DNA of 64,000 nucleotides, taken from contig NZ_RJJY01000001.1 of the NCBI RefSeq assembly GCF_003751085.1, forward strand, positions 1,550,001 through 1,614,000, read 5' to 3'. Position 1 is the first letter of the stretch. Every line of letters begins with the position of its first letter. Position numbers and translations under genes: made by a program. Under the pieces are notes generated by a model. That model was given only the letters and a program-made list of their open reading frames with translations, made no database searches and was not told the DNA's origin. Shown in pieces: positions 39,031-48,586 of this stretch. This stretch comes from Micromonospora sp. Llam0 (GTDB lineage: Bacteria > Actinomycetota > Actinomycetes > Mycobacteriales > Micromonosporaceae).

Positions 39031-39513
39031 ATGACAATGCTGACGCTGGGATTCAGCGGCCTCGACCGCAGCATGGCGCTCAAACGGGCGATCCTCGGCG
39101 ACGGCTGGCACCGGGAACAGCGGATCGTCCAGGGCCTGGACTCCGCCGCGGCGCTGGTCGACGAGACCGGGGTGGTCGCGGCCGCGGCGCAGGAGCGCTA
39201 CGACGGCGTGAAGGGGACCGGTCACTTCCCCAAGGATGCGATCGACGCGTGCCTACGGATCGCCGGGGTGTCGATGCGCGACGTCGAAATGGTCGCCCAC
39301 GGTTTCCGGTACGAGCCGTCGCCGGTCTGGCGGCTCGATCACCTTTCGACCCGGTGGTACGAGCAGGTGTACGCGCAGGAGGTGCAGCGGGAGATCTTCC
39401 GCGCCCACTATCCGGCCGACCTCGCCGACCCCCGGATCGTCCACGTCCGCCACCACGAGGCGCACGCCGCCAGCAGCTACTACCTCAGCCTCGATCCACC
39501 GATGAAGGTTTGA
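39031..39513 (+). pseudogene. carbamoyltransferase, N-terminal fragment
   Basis: The first 152 residues of a NodU/CmcH/TobZ-type O-carbamoyltransferase, then a short IS-derived tail (LDPPMKV). Seen: MLTLGFSGLDRS, LDSAAALVDETGVVAAAAQERY, KGTGHFPKDAIDACLRIAG, and the metal-binding HHEAHAASSYY. The family makes carbamate esters on antibiotics from carbamoyl phosphate and ATP. The coding sequence stops being native at 39488, where an IS element follows. The start is ATG 39031 or ATG 39037; the latter is better spaced from GAAGG. Removing the IS and one copy of CTCAG joins this exactly in frame to the fragment at 41182, giving 615 codons, the family's usual size. Confidence 0.92.
39489..39502 (+). 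repeat. left terminal inverted repeat of the IS
   Basis: CCTCGATCCACCGA, identical to the complement of 41163-41176. Directly preceded by the target duplication CTCAG. Confidence 0.93.
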
Positions 39514-39606
39514 CCGGCAGGACCCCGGCTACAGAAAGTGCCCTCTGAACTGGAAGGATAGGAGTTCTGACGCTTCTATCACTCGGTTCGAGAGGGCACC
39601 TCGCAG

Positions 39607-40995
39607 GTGAGAATACGCCAGGACGCGCCGGTGGTGCGCGCGACGTTCGACGATCCGAATCTGGTGTCGTGTGCCGGTCTCGTTCCGGTGATGCGCCTTG
39701 CCGAGCAGGCCGGTCTGCACGACGCGGTCGCAGACCGGGTCAGGCTACCGACGGACAAGGGCGCGAACCCGGCCGGCAAGGTCGCCACGATCGTGGCCGG
39801 GATGCTCGCGGGCGCGGACAGCATCGACGACCTCGACATCGCCCGGCACGGCGGCATGCGGTCGCTGTTCGGCGGCGTGTACGCGCCGTCGACACTCGGG
39901 TCGTTCCTGCGTACGTTCACCCACGGGCACGTACGGCAGTTACAGGCCGCCGCCCGCGACACCCTGATCGGTCTGACCGGCCGGGCACCGATCCTGACCG
40001 GCGCCGACACCCTGTGCTTCGTGGACATCGACTCCATGCTGCGGCGGGTGTACGGCAAGCAGAAGCAGGGCATCGGGTTCGGCCACGCCAAGGTCGGCGG
40101 CTACAACGTCTACCTGCGCGGCTACAACCCCCTGGTCGCGACGCTGTCCACCCCGCTGTCCGCGCCGGTGATCGCCGCCACGAGGCTGCGGTCGGGTAAC
40201 GCCGGCTCGGCCCGGGGCGCCGCCACCATGATCGCCGAGGCCATCACGACCGCCCGGGCATGCGGCGCTTCGGGGGAGATCATGGTGCGAGCGGACTCGG
40301 CGTTCTACGCCAAGACGGTGATCAGCGGCTGCCGGCGTCGTGGCGTGCGGTTCTCGGTCACCTGCCGCATCGACCCGAAGATCCGCGCCGCGTGCGACGG
40401 CATCGCCGCCGACCAGTGGGTCGACATCACCTATCCGCAGGCCGTCTGGGACGAAGACGCCGGCCGGTGGATCTCCGACGCGCAGATCGCCGAAACCACG
40501 TACACCGCGTTCGCCGGCACCCGACACGAGGCGACCGCCCGGCTGATCGTGCGCCGCGTCCGCCGCGACGACCCGCAACAGATCCCCGGCCAGGACGAAC
40601 TCCTGCCGACCTACCGGTACCACGCCGTGTTCACCGACAGCCCGTACACCCTCGTCCAGGCCGAAGCCCAGCACCGGCAACACGCGATCATCGAGCAGGT
40701 CAACGCCGACCTGATCGCCGGGCCCCTCGCCCACCTGCCCTCCGGACACTTCAGCGCCAACGACGCCTGGCTGACCTGCGCCGCGATCACGCACAACCTC
40801 ACCCGCGCCGCCGGACACCTCGCCGCGGGCACCTGGTCGACCGCCAGACCCGCCACCATCCGGACCCGGATCATCACCGTCGCGGCCCGCCTCGCCCACC
40901 GGGCCCGCACCATCCACCTACACCTGCCCGAGTACTGGCCCTGGCAGGCGGCGTTCGACAACCTGTTCACCGCCGTCCAGCCGGCACCCGGCTGA
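39607..40995 (+). CDS. IS1380-family transposase
   Basis: 462-residue DDE-type transposase, intact. The catalytic acidic residues are likely the Asp of FVDIDSMLRRVYG, the Asp of MVRADSAFYAK and a Glu in the C-terminal region (HAIIEQVNADL). A central KVGGYNVYLRGYNPL stretch and LPSGHFSANDAWL near the C terminus are typical of this family. It starts at GTG 39607, 118 bp inside the left end. About 180 bp without a gene follow before the right end. Codon use is a little less biased than the surrounding cluster. Confidence 0.93.
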   Translation: MRIRQDAPVVRATFDDPNLVSCAGLVPVMRLAEQAGLHDAVADRVRLPTDKGANPAGKVATIVAGMLAGADSIDDLDIARHGGMRSLFGGVYAPSTLGSFLRTFTHGHVRQLQAAARDTLIGLTGRAPILTGADTLCFVDIDSMLRRVYGKQKQGIGFGHAKVGGYNVYLRGYNPLVATLSTPLSAPVIAATRLRSGNAGSARGAATMIAEAITTARACGASGEIMVRADSAFYAKTVISGCRRRGVRFSVTCRIDPKIRAACDGIAADQWVDITYPQAVWDEDAGRWISDAQIAETTYTAFAGTRHEATARLIVRRVRRDDPQQIPGQDELLPTYRYHAVFTDSPYTLVQAEAQHRQHAIIEQVNADLIAGPLAHLPSGHFSANDAWLTCAAITHNLTRAAGHLAAGTWSTARPATIRTRIITVAARLAHRARTIHLHLPEYWPWQAAFDNLFTAVQPAPG

Positions 40996-41086
40996 CCACA
41001 CCCCACCAGCCGAAACCAGGCGGCCCGACCACAGGCCACAATCCCCGTTCCACCTCGAACCCTCACCCTCGGAGCAAGCCGATCAC

Positions 41087-42571
41087 GTGATCGGCGACTC
41101 CCTCACGCCCGCCCCACCACCCCAATACAGAAATGTTCAACCAACATTTAGCGGCAACCGCGTCGGTGGATCGAGGCTCAGCGGCTTCGATGAGGCGCTG
41201 GTCGTGGTGGCCGACGGCATGGGCGAGCAGGAGTCGTTGTCGGTGTTCGAGGGCCGCGGCGCCGCGCTGCGCCGGTGCGCCACCTTCCCGATCATGAGCT
41301 CGTTGGGGATCCTCTACAGCGTCTTCACCCACTACCTGGGCTTCCAGGCCGGCATGGACGAGTACAAGGTGATGGGTCTGGCACCGTACGGCGACCGGGA
41401 CCGGCACCGGGCCGTGCTCGACGAGTTCGTCCAGCTCAAGCCCGACGGGGACTTCGCCATCCCGTTGCTGTCGGCCAACAAGTCCCCGCTGGAGCGCGAG
41501 ACGCACCAGGGGGTGCTGCGTCTGCTGGAGGAGCGGCTGGGACCGGCGCGTTCACCCGACTCCGACCTGACGTCGCACCACATGGACGTGGCCGCCGCCC
41601 TGCAGGCGACGCTGGAGCGGACGCTGCTGCACGTGTTGGGCGAACACCGGCGCCGGACCGGCCTGCGGCGGCTCTGCATGGCCGGCGGCGTGGCGCTCAA
41701 CTGCACCGCCAACGGCGTGGTGCTGCGCAGCGGGCTGTTCGACGAGGTGTTCATCCAGCCCGCCGCCGGCGACGACGGCAGTGCGCTCGGGGCGGCGCTG
41801 TACGCGCTGCGCCAGGAACGCCCGGCACCGCCGACCGGCATGCGGATGCCGTACTGGGGCGACGGCCCGACCGCCGCCGAGGTGGACGCGGCACTGCGCG
41901 ACCTCGGCCCGGGCTTCGAATCCAGCCGGTACGCCGGCGAACAGCTGATCCCGGAGGTGATCGGACTCGTCGAGCGGGGCGCCACCGTCGCACTGTGCCA
42001 GGGGCGGATGGAGTTCGGCCCCCGTGCCCTCGGCAACCGCAGCATCCTCGCCGACCCACGCTCGCCCACCATGCGCGCCCATCTCAACACCGTGGTCAAG
42101 CAGCGGGAGGAGTTCCGCCCCTTCGCCCCGGCGGTGTCCGTCGAGGACGCCGCGACGTACTTCGACATCGCACCGGGCACCGAGTCGGCGTACCGCCACA
42201 TGCTGACGGTCACCGGTGTCCGACCACCGTTCCAGGACCGGTTGCCCGCCGTGACGCACGTCGACGGGTCGGCCCGGGTGCAGGTGGTGGAGCGTGACTC
42301 CGCGCCGCTGTTCTGGGGACTGCTCCGCGAGATGGGCCGCCGCACCGGACTGCCGGTGCTGGTCAACACGTCGTTCAACCTGCGCGGGCAGCCGATCGTG
42401 CGGACCGCCGTCGACGCGGTCGCCACCTTCGCGCGATCGACCCTTGACGCCCTCGTCATCGGCGATGTGCTGGTCCGGCGGGTCGACGTAGGACCTGCCG
42501 GGACAGGGCGCGCCGAGCCCGACGGTGCTTGCGGGGTCGATGCGGGTGCCGGATCGGGGAGGACGGCATGA
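41087..42571 (+). pseudogene. carbamoyltransferase, C-terminal fragment
   Basis: Residues 153-615 of the interrupted carbamoyltransferase. The open frame runs in from a GTG at 41087 inside the IS right end; native sequence begins at 41182 (SGFDEALVVVADGMGE). It contains YKVMGLAPYGD, the nucleotide-binding loop MAGGVALNCTANG, QPAAGDDGSALGAAL, and the carbamoyltransferase C-terminal domain with EFGPRALGNRSILADPR and LVNTSFNLRGQPIV. The metal-binding HHEAH is on the other fragment, so neither half should work alone. Translation from an IS start codon could still produce this piece. It overlaps NRPS3 by 4 bp. Confidence 0.92.
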
Positions 42572-45500
42572 CCGTCGACGACGAGCGGATCACCGCCGGC
42601 ACGCCCGCCTTCGAGGAAGTCGTCCGTACCGCGTTCGGCCAGGTTCTCCAGCGGGCCGACGTCGATCCGGACGCCGACTTCTTCGATCTCGGCGGGCAGT
42701 CGCTGCAGGCCGTCGAGGTGGCGCTCGAACTTCGCCGACGTACCGGCATCCCGGTCGACCTCGATCTGCTGTTCACCTACCGGCGCCCGGTCGACGTGGG
42801 CACGTTCCTGGCCCAGCTGGCCCCGTCGGTGCGGCCGACGACGATGTCGCCGACCGAGGAGCGCATGCTGTTCCTGGACCGGCTGCATCCAGGGTCACCG
42901 CTGTACTGCGTGCCGGTCCGCTACCAGTTCGACGGCGAACTGGACACCGAGGCCCTGCACGCCGTCCTGCAGGACCTGGTGTCCGACCATGAAGCCCTGC
43001 GGACCTGCTTCACCGCGGACGGCCGGCGGCTGGTCCAGTCGGCAGCCACGCTGAGCTGGACGGTGCTGGACCTGTCCGGGGAGGAGCCCGAGCGGGCCGC
43101 CGCCGAGACCGGCCGGCACGTCGCCGCCGAGGTGCGCCGTCCGGTCCCCACCGACGTGGCGCCGCTCGCCCGGGCCAGCCTGGTGATCGAACGGTCGGAC
43201 CGGCACGTGCTGCTGCTCACCCTGCACCACCTGATCGCCGACCAGCACTCCCTGGACCTGCTCGACCGACAACTGCAGCAGCGGTACGGCGAGCGCGTGG
43301 GGCTGAGCCGGGAGCTGCCGCCGCTGAGCCGTCGGGGCCTGGCCGGACGGCCCGACCCGACGGCGTCGCGGAACTACTGGCGTGGCCAGTTGGCGGGGCT
43401 CGGCGGCCGGATGGCACTGCCGGCCGACCGCACCCGCCCGGACGTGGTGGGGCCGGACGGCGAGGTGGTGAGCGCGGCACTCGGACCCGACCTGGTCGCC
43501 CGCCTGGCTGAGTTGGCGACCGCCGCCTCGGCGTCGGAGTTCATGGTGCTGCTGGCGGCCTACGCGGCCTTCCTCGGCCGGGCCACCGCGACCCGATCCG
43601 CCGCTGGCCGGGACGCCGCCGCCGACCCGGCCGACGTCGTGGTCGGCGCGCCGCTGAGTGGCCGGACAGCTGACGACGAGCAGACCGTCGGGATGTTCGT
43701 CAACGTCCTGCCGATCCGGGTGCGGGTGAGCGCCGACGTCACGTTCCGTCAGTTGGTCACCGAGGTGCGGGCGTTGGTCAGTGCCGCGCTGGCCTACCAG
43801 CAGACCCCGTTGCAGGAGCTGGTGGCGGAGGCGGCCGGGACCGGCGGTGCCCGCCACCACCCCCTCACCCAGGTCAGCATCTCGCATGTCGACAACCGCC
43901 GGTGGCACTGGGCGCCGACCGGCGGCCAGGCGACCCGGGCGGTGCTGCCCACCGGCACGGCCAAGTACGAACTGCTCTGGACCGTCACCACCGACGTCGC
44001 GTCGTCGACCTCCATGCTGGAGGCGAGCAGCGACCTGTTCAGCCGGGGCCGGGCCGAACACCTGCACGACCGGTTGCTGACGAGCCTGACCAACCTCGTC
44101 TCGGCGCCGGACGAGCCGGTCGGTCCGCTGCTGGACGCTGCGGTCGGTCCGGTGGCGGGCGGCGACGGGTATCGCCGACAGCCGGCCGCGGGTCCGGTGC
44201 ACGAACTGGTGGCGGCCCGGGCCCGGGCCCACCCGTCGACCGTCGCGATCCGGCACGGACAGCGCGACGTGACCTACGGCGAACTGGACGCCGCCGCGTC
44301 CGCGCTGGCCGGTCGCCTGGTCGGCGAGGGAGTCCGACCGGGAGACCGGGTCGCGGTCGTCGCCGAGCGGGGCGCCGACGCGGTGACCGCCTTCCTGGCC
44401 GTACTGCGTGCCGGTGCGGCGTACCTTCCCATCGACGTCGCCCAGCCGCCCGGCCGCAGCCGGGCCATGATGCGCGACAGCGACGTCCGGCTGGCGCTGT
44501 GCGAACAGGGCTCCGCCGCGCACGCGCCGGACGAGGTGCGGACCGTCGGGCTGGCCCAGGCGTTGGCCGAGGTCCGCGACGTGCCCCGGCCCGTGCCGGC
44601 GGTCCCGGTGACGGTACGGCACGCGGCGTACGTCATGTACACCTCCGGATCCACCGGAACGCCCAAGGGCGTGGTGGTCCCGCACGAGGCGATCTGCCGG
44701 CTGGTGCCCCACTCGAACTACCTGCGGATCGACCGGCAGGACGTGGTCGCGCACCTGTCGAACGTCGCCTTTGACGCGGCCACCCTGGAGATCTGGGGGG
44801 CGTTGTGCGCCGGCGCGACGCTGGCGGTGGTGCCCCGCGAGGTCGCCCTGTCCCCCCACAAGATGGCACGGTTGCTCGCCCGTACCGGCGTGAGCGTCAT
44901 GTTCACCACGAACGCGTTGCTCAACGCGATCGTGGCGCACGTCGCGGACGCCTTCGCCGGTCTGCGGGTGCTGCTCATCGGCGGCGACCAGTACGCGCTG
45001 GACCCGGTCCGGCGGATGCTTGCCGCCGGCGCCCCCCGGCAACTGCTCAACGCGTACGGCCCGACCGAGAACACCACCTTCTCCGCCGCGCACCGGGTCA
45101 CCGACACGGACCTGGCGCTGGGGGTCATCCCGATCGGCGGGGCCATCGACGGCACGTACCTGCGGGTCCTCGACGACCGGCTGACCCCGGTCGCGCCCGG
45201 CGCTACCGGCGAACTGTATGTCGGGGGCCAGGGGCTCGCCGACGGCTACGTCAACGATGCCCGCCGGACCTGCGCGGCGTTCGTCGCCGACCCGTTGGCG
45301 GCCCGGCCCGGTGACCGGCTCTACCGCACCGGCGACCGGGTGCGGCTGCTGCCCGACGGTGGGGTCGTGTTCCTGGGCCGCCGCGACGACCAGGTCAAGG
45401 TCAGCGGCTTCCGGGTCGAGTTGGGGGAAGTGGAGAGGGCACTGCGGGCCTGCCCCGGGGTGGGCGACGGCGCGGTGTTCGCGGTTGCCACCGAGGGCGG

Positions 45501-46041
45501 AACCGAACTGGTCGCCGTACTGACCGGTCCGGCCGACCCGGCCGAGGTCCGGGAGCACCTGCGGGCCAACCTGCCGGCGTACATGGTGCCGGCGCGGTGT
45601 CACCGGGTCGACCGGCTGCCGATGACCCGCAACGGCAAGGTGGACCGCTCGGCGCTGACCGCGCTGTACCGCGACGCGGCGTCGGCGGCGGCCCCGGCCA
45701 CTGCGGTGGGCGGCGCACCGGTGGGCGGCGATGCGCTGCCGCCGAGGGATCGGCCACCGACAGATCCGCTGCCGACCGACCCGGTCTCCGCCGGGCTCGC
45801 CGCCATCTGGCGGGACCTGCTCGGAGTCGCCGAGTTCGGCGCCGACAGCAACTTCTTCGAGCTGGGGGGCACCTCGATCAAGGCCCTGCATCTGGTCGGG
45901 GCGGTGCACCGGCAGTTCCACGTCGATCTGCAGATCGTCGCCGTGTTCCGGCGGCCCTCCTTCGCCGATCTGGCCGGCGAGGTCACTGACCTCGTCCGTA
46001 CGCGGGGCCGCGGCGACGACGCGACGGAAGGTGCCCGGTAG
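42568..46041 (+). CDS. NRPS3: T-C-A-T
   Basis: 1157-residue synthetase. T5 is at about 10-85 with S45 in DLGGQSLQA. C5 is at about 95-530 with HHLIADQ at 220-226, where the usual final Gly is Gln. A5 is at about 545-1030, and T6 has S1103 in ELGGTSIKAL. The A5 pocket code by eye is DALFLGATFK, close to Ile/Val codes. The N-terminal carrier domain has no adenylation domain of its own and follows a carrier that ends NRPS2. There is no release domain at the C terminus. The ATG at 42568 overlaps the previous gene and has GGGGAGG 4 nt upstream. Confidence 0.94.
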   Translation: MTVDDERITAGTPAFEEVVRTAFGQVLQRADVDPDADFFDLGGQSLQAVEVALELRRRTGIPVDLDLLFTYRRPVDVGTFLAQLAPSVRPTTMSPTEERMLFLDRLHPGSPLYCVPVRYQFDGELDTEALHAVLQDLVSDHEALRTCFTADGRRLVQSAATLSWTVLDLSGEEPERAAAETGRHVAAEVRRPVPTDVAPLARASLVIERSDRHVLLLTLHHLIADQHSLDLLDRQLQQRYGERVGLSRELPPLSRRGLAGRPDPTASRNYWRGQLAGLGGRMALPADRTRPDVVGPDGEVVSAALGPDLVARLAELATAASASEFMVLLAAYAAFLGRATATRSAAGRDAAADPADVVVGAPLSGRTADDEQTVGMFVNVLPIRVRVSADVTFRQLVTEVRALVSAALAYQQTPLQELVAEAAGTGGARHHPLTQVSISHVDNRRWHWAPTGGQATRAVLPTGTAKYELLWTVTTDVASSTSMLEASSDLFSRGRAEHLHDRLLTSLTNLVSAPDEPVGPLLDAAVGPVAGGDGYRRQPAAGPVHELVAARARAHPSTVAIRHGQRDVTYGELDAAASALAGRLVGEGVRPGDRVAVVAERGADAVTAFLAVLRAGAAYLPIDVAQPPGRSRAMMRDSDVRLALCEQGSAAHAPDEVRTVGLAQALAEVRDVPRPVPAVPVTVRHAAYVMYTSGSTGTPKGVVVPHEAICRLVPHSNYLRIDRQDVVAHLSNVAFDAATLEIWGALCAGATLAVVPREVALSPHKMARLLARTGVSVMFTTNALLNAIVAHVADAFAGLRVLLIGGDQYALDPVRRMLAAGAPRQLLNAYGPTENTTFSAAHRVTDTDLALGVIPIGGAIDGTYLRVLDDRLTPVAPGATGELYVGGQGLADGYVNDARRTCAAFVADPLAARPGDRLYRTGDRVRLLPDGGVVFLGRRDDQVKVSGFRVELGEVERALRACPGVGDGAVFAVATEGGTELVAVLTGPADPAEVREHLRANLPAYMVPARCHRVDRLPMTRNGKVDRSALTALYRDAASAAAPATAVGGAPVGGDALPPRDRPPTDPLPTDPVSAGLAAIWRDLLGVAEFGADSNFFELGGTSIKALHLVGAVHRQFHVDLQIVAVFRRPSFADLAGEVTDLVRTRGRGDDATEGAR

Positions 46042-47219
46042 TGGACCTCGGCGATCCCGATCTCTACCTCGACTCCGGCCGGTTCGCCCGGTGGCACCGC
46101 AACGCCGCCGCGGACGCCGTGCTGTGGAGCGATCCTGGTACGTCACCGGGCGGCTTCTGGTCGGTCTTCTCGATGGCCGCCTGCCGTGCGGTGCTGTCAC
46201 CGAAGGCGCCGTTCACCTCCGAGTACGGGATGATGATCGGCTTCGACCGGGACCATCCGGACAAGGCCGGCGGCGGGATGCTGGTCGTCGCCGACGGCCC
46301 GCAGCACGGCCAGCTGCGCAGCGTCATCATGCCGTTCCTGTCCAGGGCGATGGCCGAAACCTTGGACGAGGCCGTCCGGCAGGAGGTACGGGGACTCGTC
46401 GCGGACGCTGTCGCCGCCGGCAGCGTCGACGTCGCCGCTACCCTCGCCCCGGTGATTCCGGCCAGCGTCGTCTGCCGGGTTCTGGGTGTGCCGGAGGCCG
46501 ACCGCGACATGCTCATCGAGTTGACCAGTCACGCCTTCGGCGGTGCCGACGACACGTTCGACAAGTTGTCACCGGAGGCGGCGCACTCGGAGATGATCCT
46601 CTACTTGGCCGATCTGGTGGCCGCCCGGCGACGCGACCCGGGTGACGACCTGATCAGCGCGTTGGCCGGTGACCGCCGGTTGGGCCTGCGCGAGGTGCTG
46701 CTCAACTGCGACAACGTGCTCGTCGGCGGGAACGAGACCACCCGGCACGCGATCGCCGGCTGTTTCCACGCCCTGTCCACCACACCCGGGATCTTGGCCC
46801 GGCTGCGCGCGGATCCGGATCTTGTCGGGCCAACGGTCGAGGAGGTCATCCGGTGGACCTCACCCGCGATGCACGTGCTGCGGGTCGCCACCGACGATCT
46901 TGAACTGTCCGGTCAGCAGGTGACCAGCGGCGAGACGGTGGTCGCCTGGCTGCCGGCGGCCAACCGCGACCCGCGGCACTTCGACGCGGCCGACGATTTC
47001 CGACCCGACCGGCGGGCCAACCAGCATCTGGGCTTCGGGCACGGGCCACACCACTGTCTCGGTGCGGCGCTCGCCCGGCTGGAACTCCGGGCGCTGCTGA
47101 CCGCGCTGACCGAACTCGTGGAGTCCGTCGCCGTGCGCGGGGAGCCGGTGCAACTGCGGTCCAACCTGGTCCACGGCTACCGCCACCTGCGGGTACGGCT
47201 GGAGCCTGTCCGTCCGTGA
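46041..47219 (+). CDS. cytochrome P450
   Basis: 392-residue soluble bacterial P450. The oxygen-activating I-helix motif GGNETTR is at about 229-235, the ExxR motif in VEEVIRW, and the heme ligand C339 in FGHGPHHCLGAALAR. The GTG start overlaps the NRPS3 stop by one base, so the two are translated together. P450s next to stand-alone T or A-T units often hydroxylate an amino acid while it is bound to the carrier; this P450 may act on the residue held by NRPS3 or modify the finished peptide. The electron donor is not encoded nearby. Confidence 0.95.
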   Translation: MDLGDPDLYLDSGRFARWHRNAAADAVLWSDPGTSPGGFWSVFSMAACRAVLSPKAPFTSEYGMMIGFDRDHPDKAGGGMLVVADGPQHGQLRSVIMPFLSRAMAETLDEAVRQEVRGLVADAVAAGSVDVAATLAPVIPASVVCRVLGVPEADRDMLIELTSHAFGGADDTFDKLSPEAAHSEMILYLADLVAARRRDPGDDLISALAGDRRLGLREVLLNCDNVLVGGNETTRHAIAGCFHALSTTPGILARLRADPDLVGPTVEEVIRWTSPAMHVLRVATDDLELSGQQVTSGETVVAWLPAANRDPRHFDAADDFRPDRRANQHLGFGHGPHHCLGAALARLELRALLTALTELVESVAVRGEPVQLRSNLVHGYRHLRVRLEPVRP

Positions 47220-47247
47220 GTCGCCGAACCGAGAGGCGTTGAGTTGA

Positions 47248-48537
47248 GTGAGTGCTATCCGAGATCCCCAGTTCCGGCGGCTGTACGTCGGCGACGCGTT
47301 GTCCGGATTCGGGGACACCGCACTGTTGCTGGCCCTCGGCATCTGGGTCAAGGAACTCACCGGTAGCAACTCGGCGGCCGGTGTCGTCTTCCTCGCGATG
47401 GGCGTACCGGTGCTGTTCGCCCCGTTCGTCGGCCGGCAGATCGACCGGATTCGGCGCAAACCGCTGCTGATGGCCACCAACGCGTTCGCCGCGGTGGCGG
47501 TGCTGGCACTGCTGTTCGTGCGCTCCGCTGAAGACACCTGGATCATCTACGCCGTCGCCGTCCTCTACGGCTGTGTCTCCACCGTGCTCACCGCGGGCCG
47601 CAGCGCCCTGCTCAAGGACCTGTTGCCGGATCAGGACCTGGGGTCGGCCAACGCGGCGTTCGGCACGCTGTTCGGGTTCACCCGGATCCTGGCGCCGCTG
47701 GTCGGCTCCGGCATCTACGCGGCGCTCGGCGGCCACATGCTGGCGCTGCTCGACGCGCTGACCTTCGTCGCGGCGATCATCGCTCTGGCGACGGTGCGCG
47801 TCACCGAGTCGCAGCCGGAACGCACCGAGGAGCGGTTCAGCAGCGAGGTCCTCGCGGGCATCCGCTACATCCGTTCCGTCCCGTTGCTGACCCAGGTCAC
47901 GGTGCTCAGCGCCGTCGCGTTCGGGGCGGTGGGATTCCTGGAACCGATCATCTTCGTCGTGGTCGAGGAGGGGTTGCACCGGCCGGCGGCGTTCTTCGGC
48001 GTGATCGTCAGCGTGCAGGGCATCGGCTCGATCATCGCCGGGTTCACCGGGGCGTGGCTGCTGCGCCGCGTCGGCGAGGCCCGGGCCATCGGCGGGGCGT
48101 TGATCGGGCTGGGCATCGGCTGCGCCGTGCTGGCCGTCGGCGCCACCTCGGTGGTGCTGGGCGGGGCGATCGGGGTCGGGCTGGCGGTCACCTGGTTCTC
48201 GATCGGATGGAACACGACGCTGCAGCGACACACGCCACCGCGGCTGCAGGGCCGGGTCTTCACCACCGCCGGGGTGATGGTGACGGTTCCGCAGACGGCC
48301 TGCATCGGGTTGGCCGCGGCGCTCATCGTCGTCGTGGACTACCGGCTGCTGCTGGCCCTGCTGTCGGTGGTCATCGTGCTCTGTGGGCTACGGCTGCTGG
48401 TGCGCCCGCAGCCGGCGCCGACACCGCCGCCGGCACCGGGTGACGGCGCGGACGCCGCGTCGAACGAGCCCTCGTCGCAACCGGCGCCGGGTGAACCGGC
48501 GGTCGCCGACGAAGCCGTGCACAGCAACCGGAAGTAG
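47248..48537 (+). CDS. MFS exporter
   Basis: 429-residue major facilitator with about 12 membrane helices and the A-motif-like loop GRQIDRIRRKPLLM between helices 2 and 3. The N terminus (MSAIRDPQFRRLYVGDALSGFGDTA) resembles macrolide-efflux (MefA/MFS_3) transporters. The C-terminal 45 residues are a Pro/Ala-rich cytoplasmic tail. It begins 28 bp after the P450 stop at a GTG and likely exports the cluster's peptide, giving self-protection. Confidence 0.9.
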   Translation: MSAIRDPQFRRLYVGDALSGFGDTALLLALGIWVKELTGSNSAAGVVFLAMGVPVLFAPFVGRQIDRIRRKPLLMATNAFAAVAVLALLFVRSAEDTWIIYAVAVLYGCVSTVLTAGRSALLKDLLPDQDLGSANAAFGTLFGFTRILAPLVGSGIYAALGGHMLALLDALTFVAAIIALATVRVTESQPERTEERFSSEVLAGIRYIRSVPLLTQVTVLSAVAFGAVGFLEPIIFVVVEEGLHRPAAFFGVIVSVQGIGSIIAGFTGAWLLRRVGEARAIGGALIGLGIGCAVLAVGATSVVLGGAIGVGLAVTWFSIGWNTTLQRHTPPRLQGRVFTTAGVMVTVPQTACIGLAAALIVVVDYRLLLALLSVVIVLCGLRLLVRPQPAPTPPPAPGDGADAASNEPSSQPAPGEPAVADEAVHSNRK

Positions 48538-48586
48538 CCGGACCCGGACCGGTCCGTGCCAGGACGATCCAGATCGGAGGCAAGCG

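Larger units (their letters stand above)
39489..41176 (+). mobile_element. IS1380-family insertion sequence, complete
   Basis: 1688-bp element. The left end CCTCGATCCACCGA (39489) and the right end, read on the other strand from 41176, are identical for 14 bp. It is flanked by a 5-bp direct repeat CTCAG (39484-39488 and 41177-41181), a target-site duplication. It contains one intact transposase on the same strand as the cluster. Intact ends, intact transposase and perfect target repeats point to recent insertion. It disrupts the carbamoyltransferase gene. Confidence 0.95.

Noticed and set aside
39529..39720. Short minus-strand frame at the IS left end
   Set aside because: Overlaps the transposase start and shows no helper-protein features; the IS has one gene.
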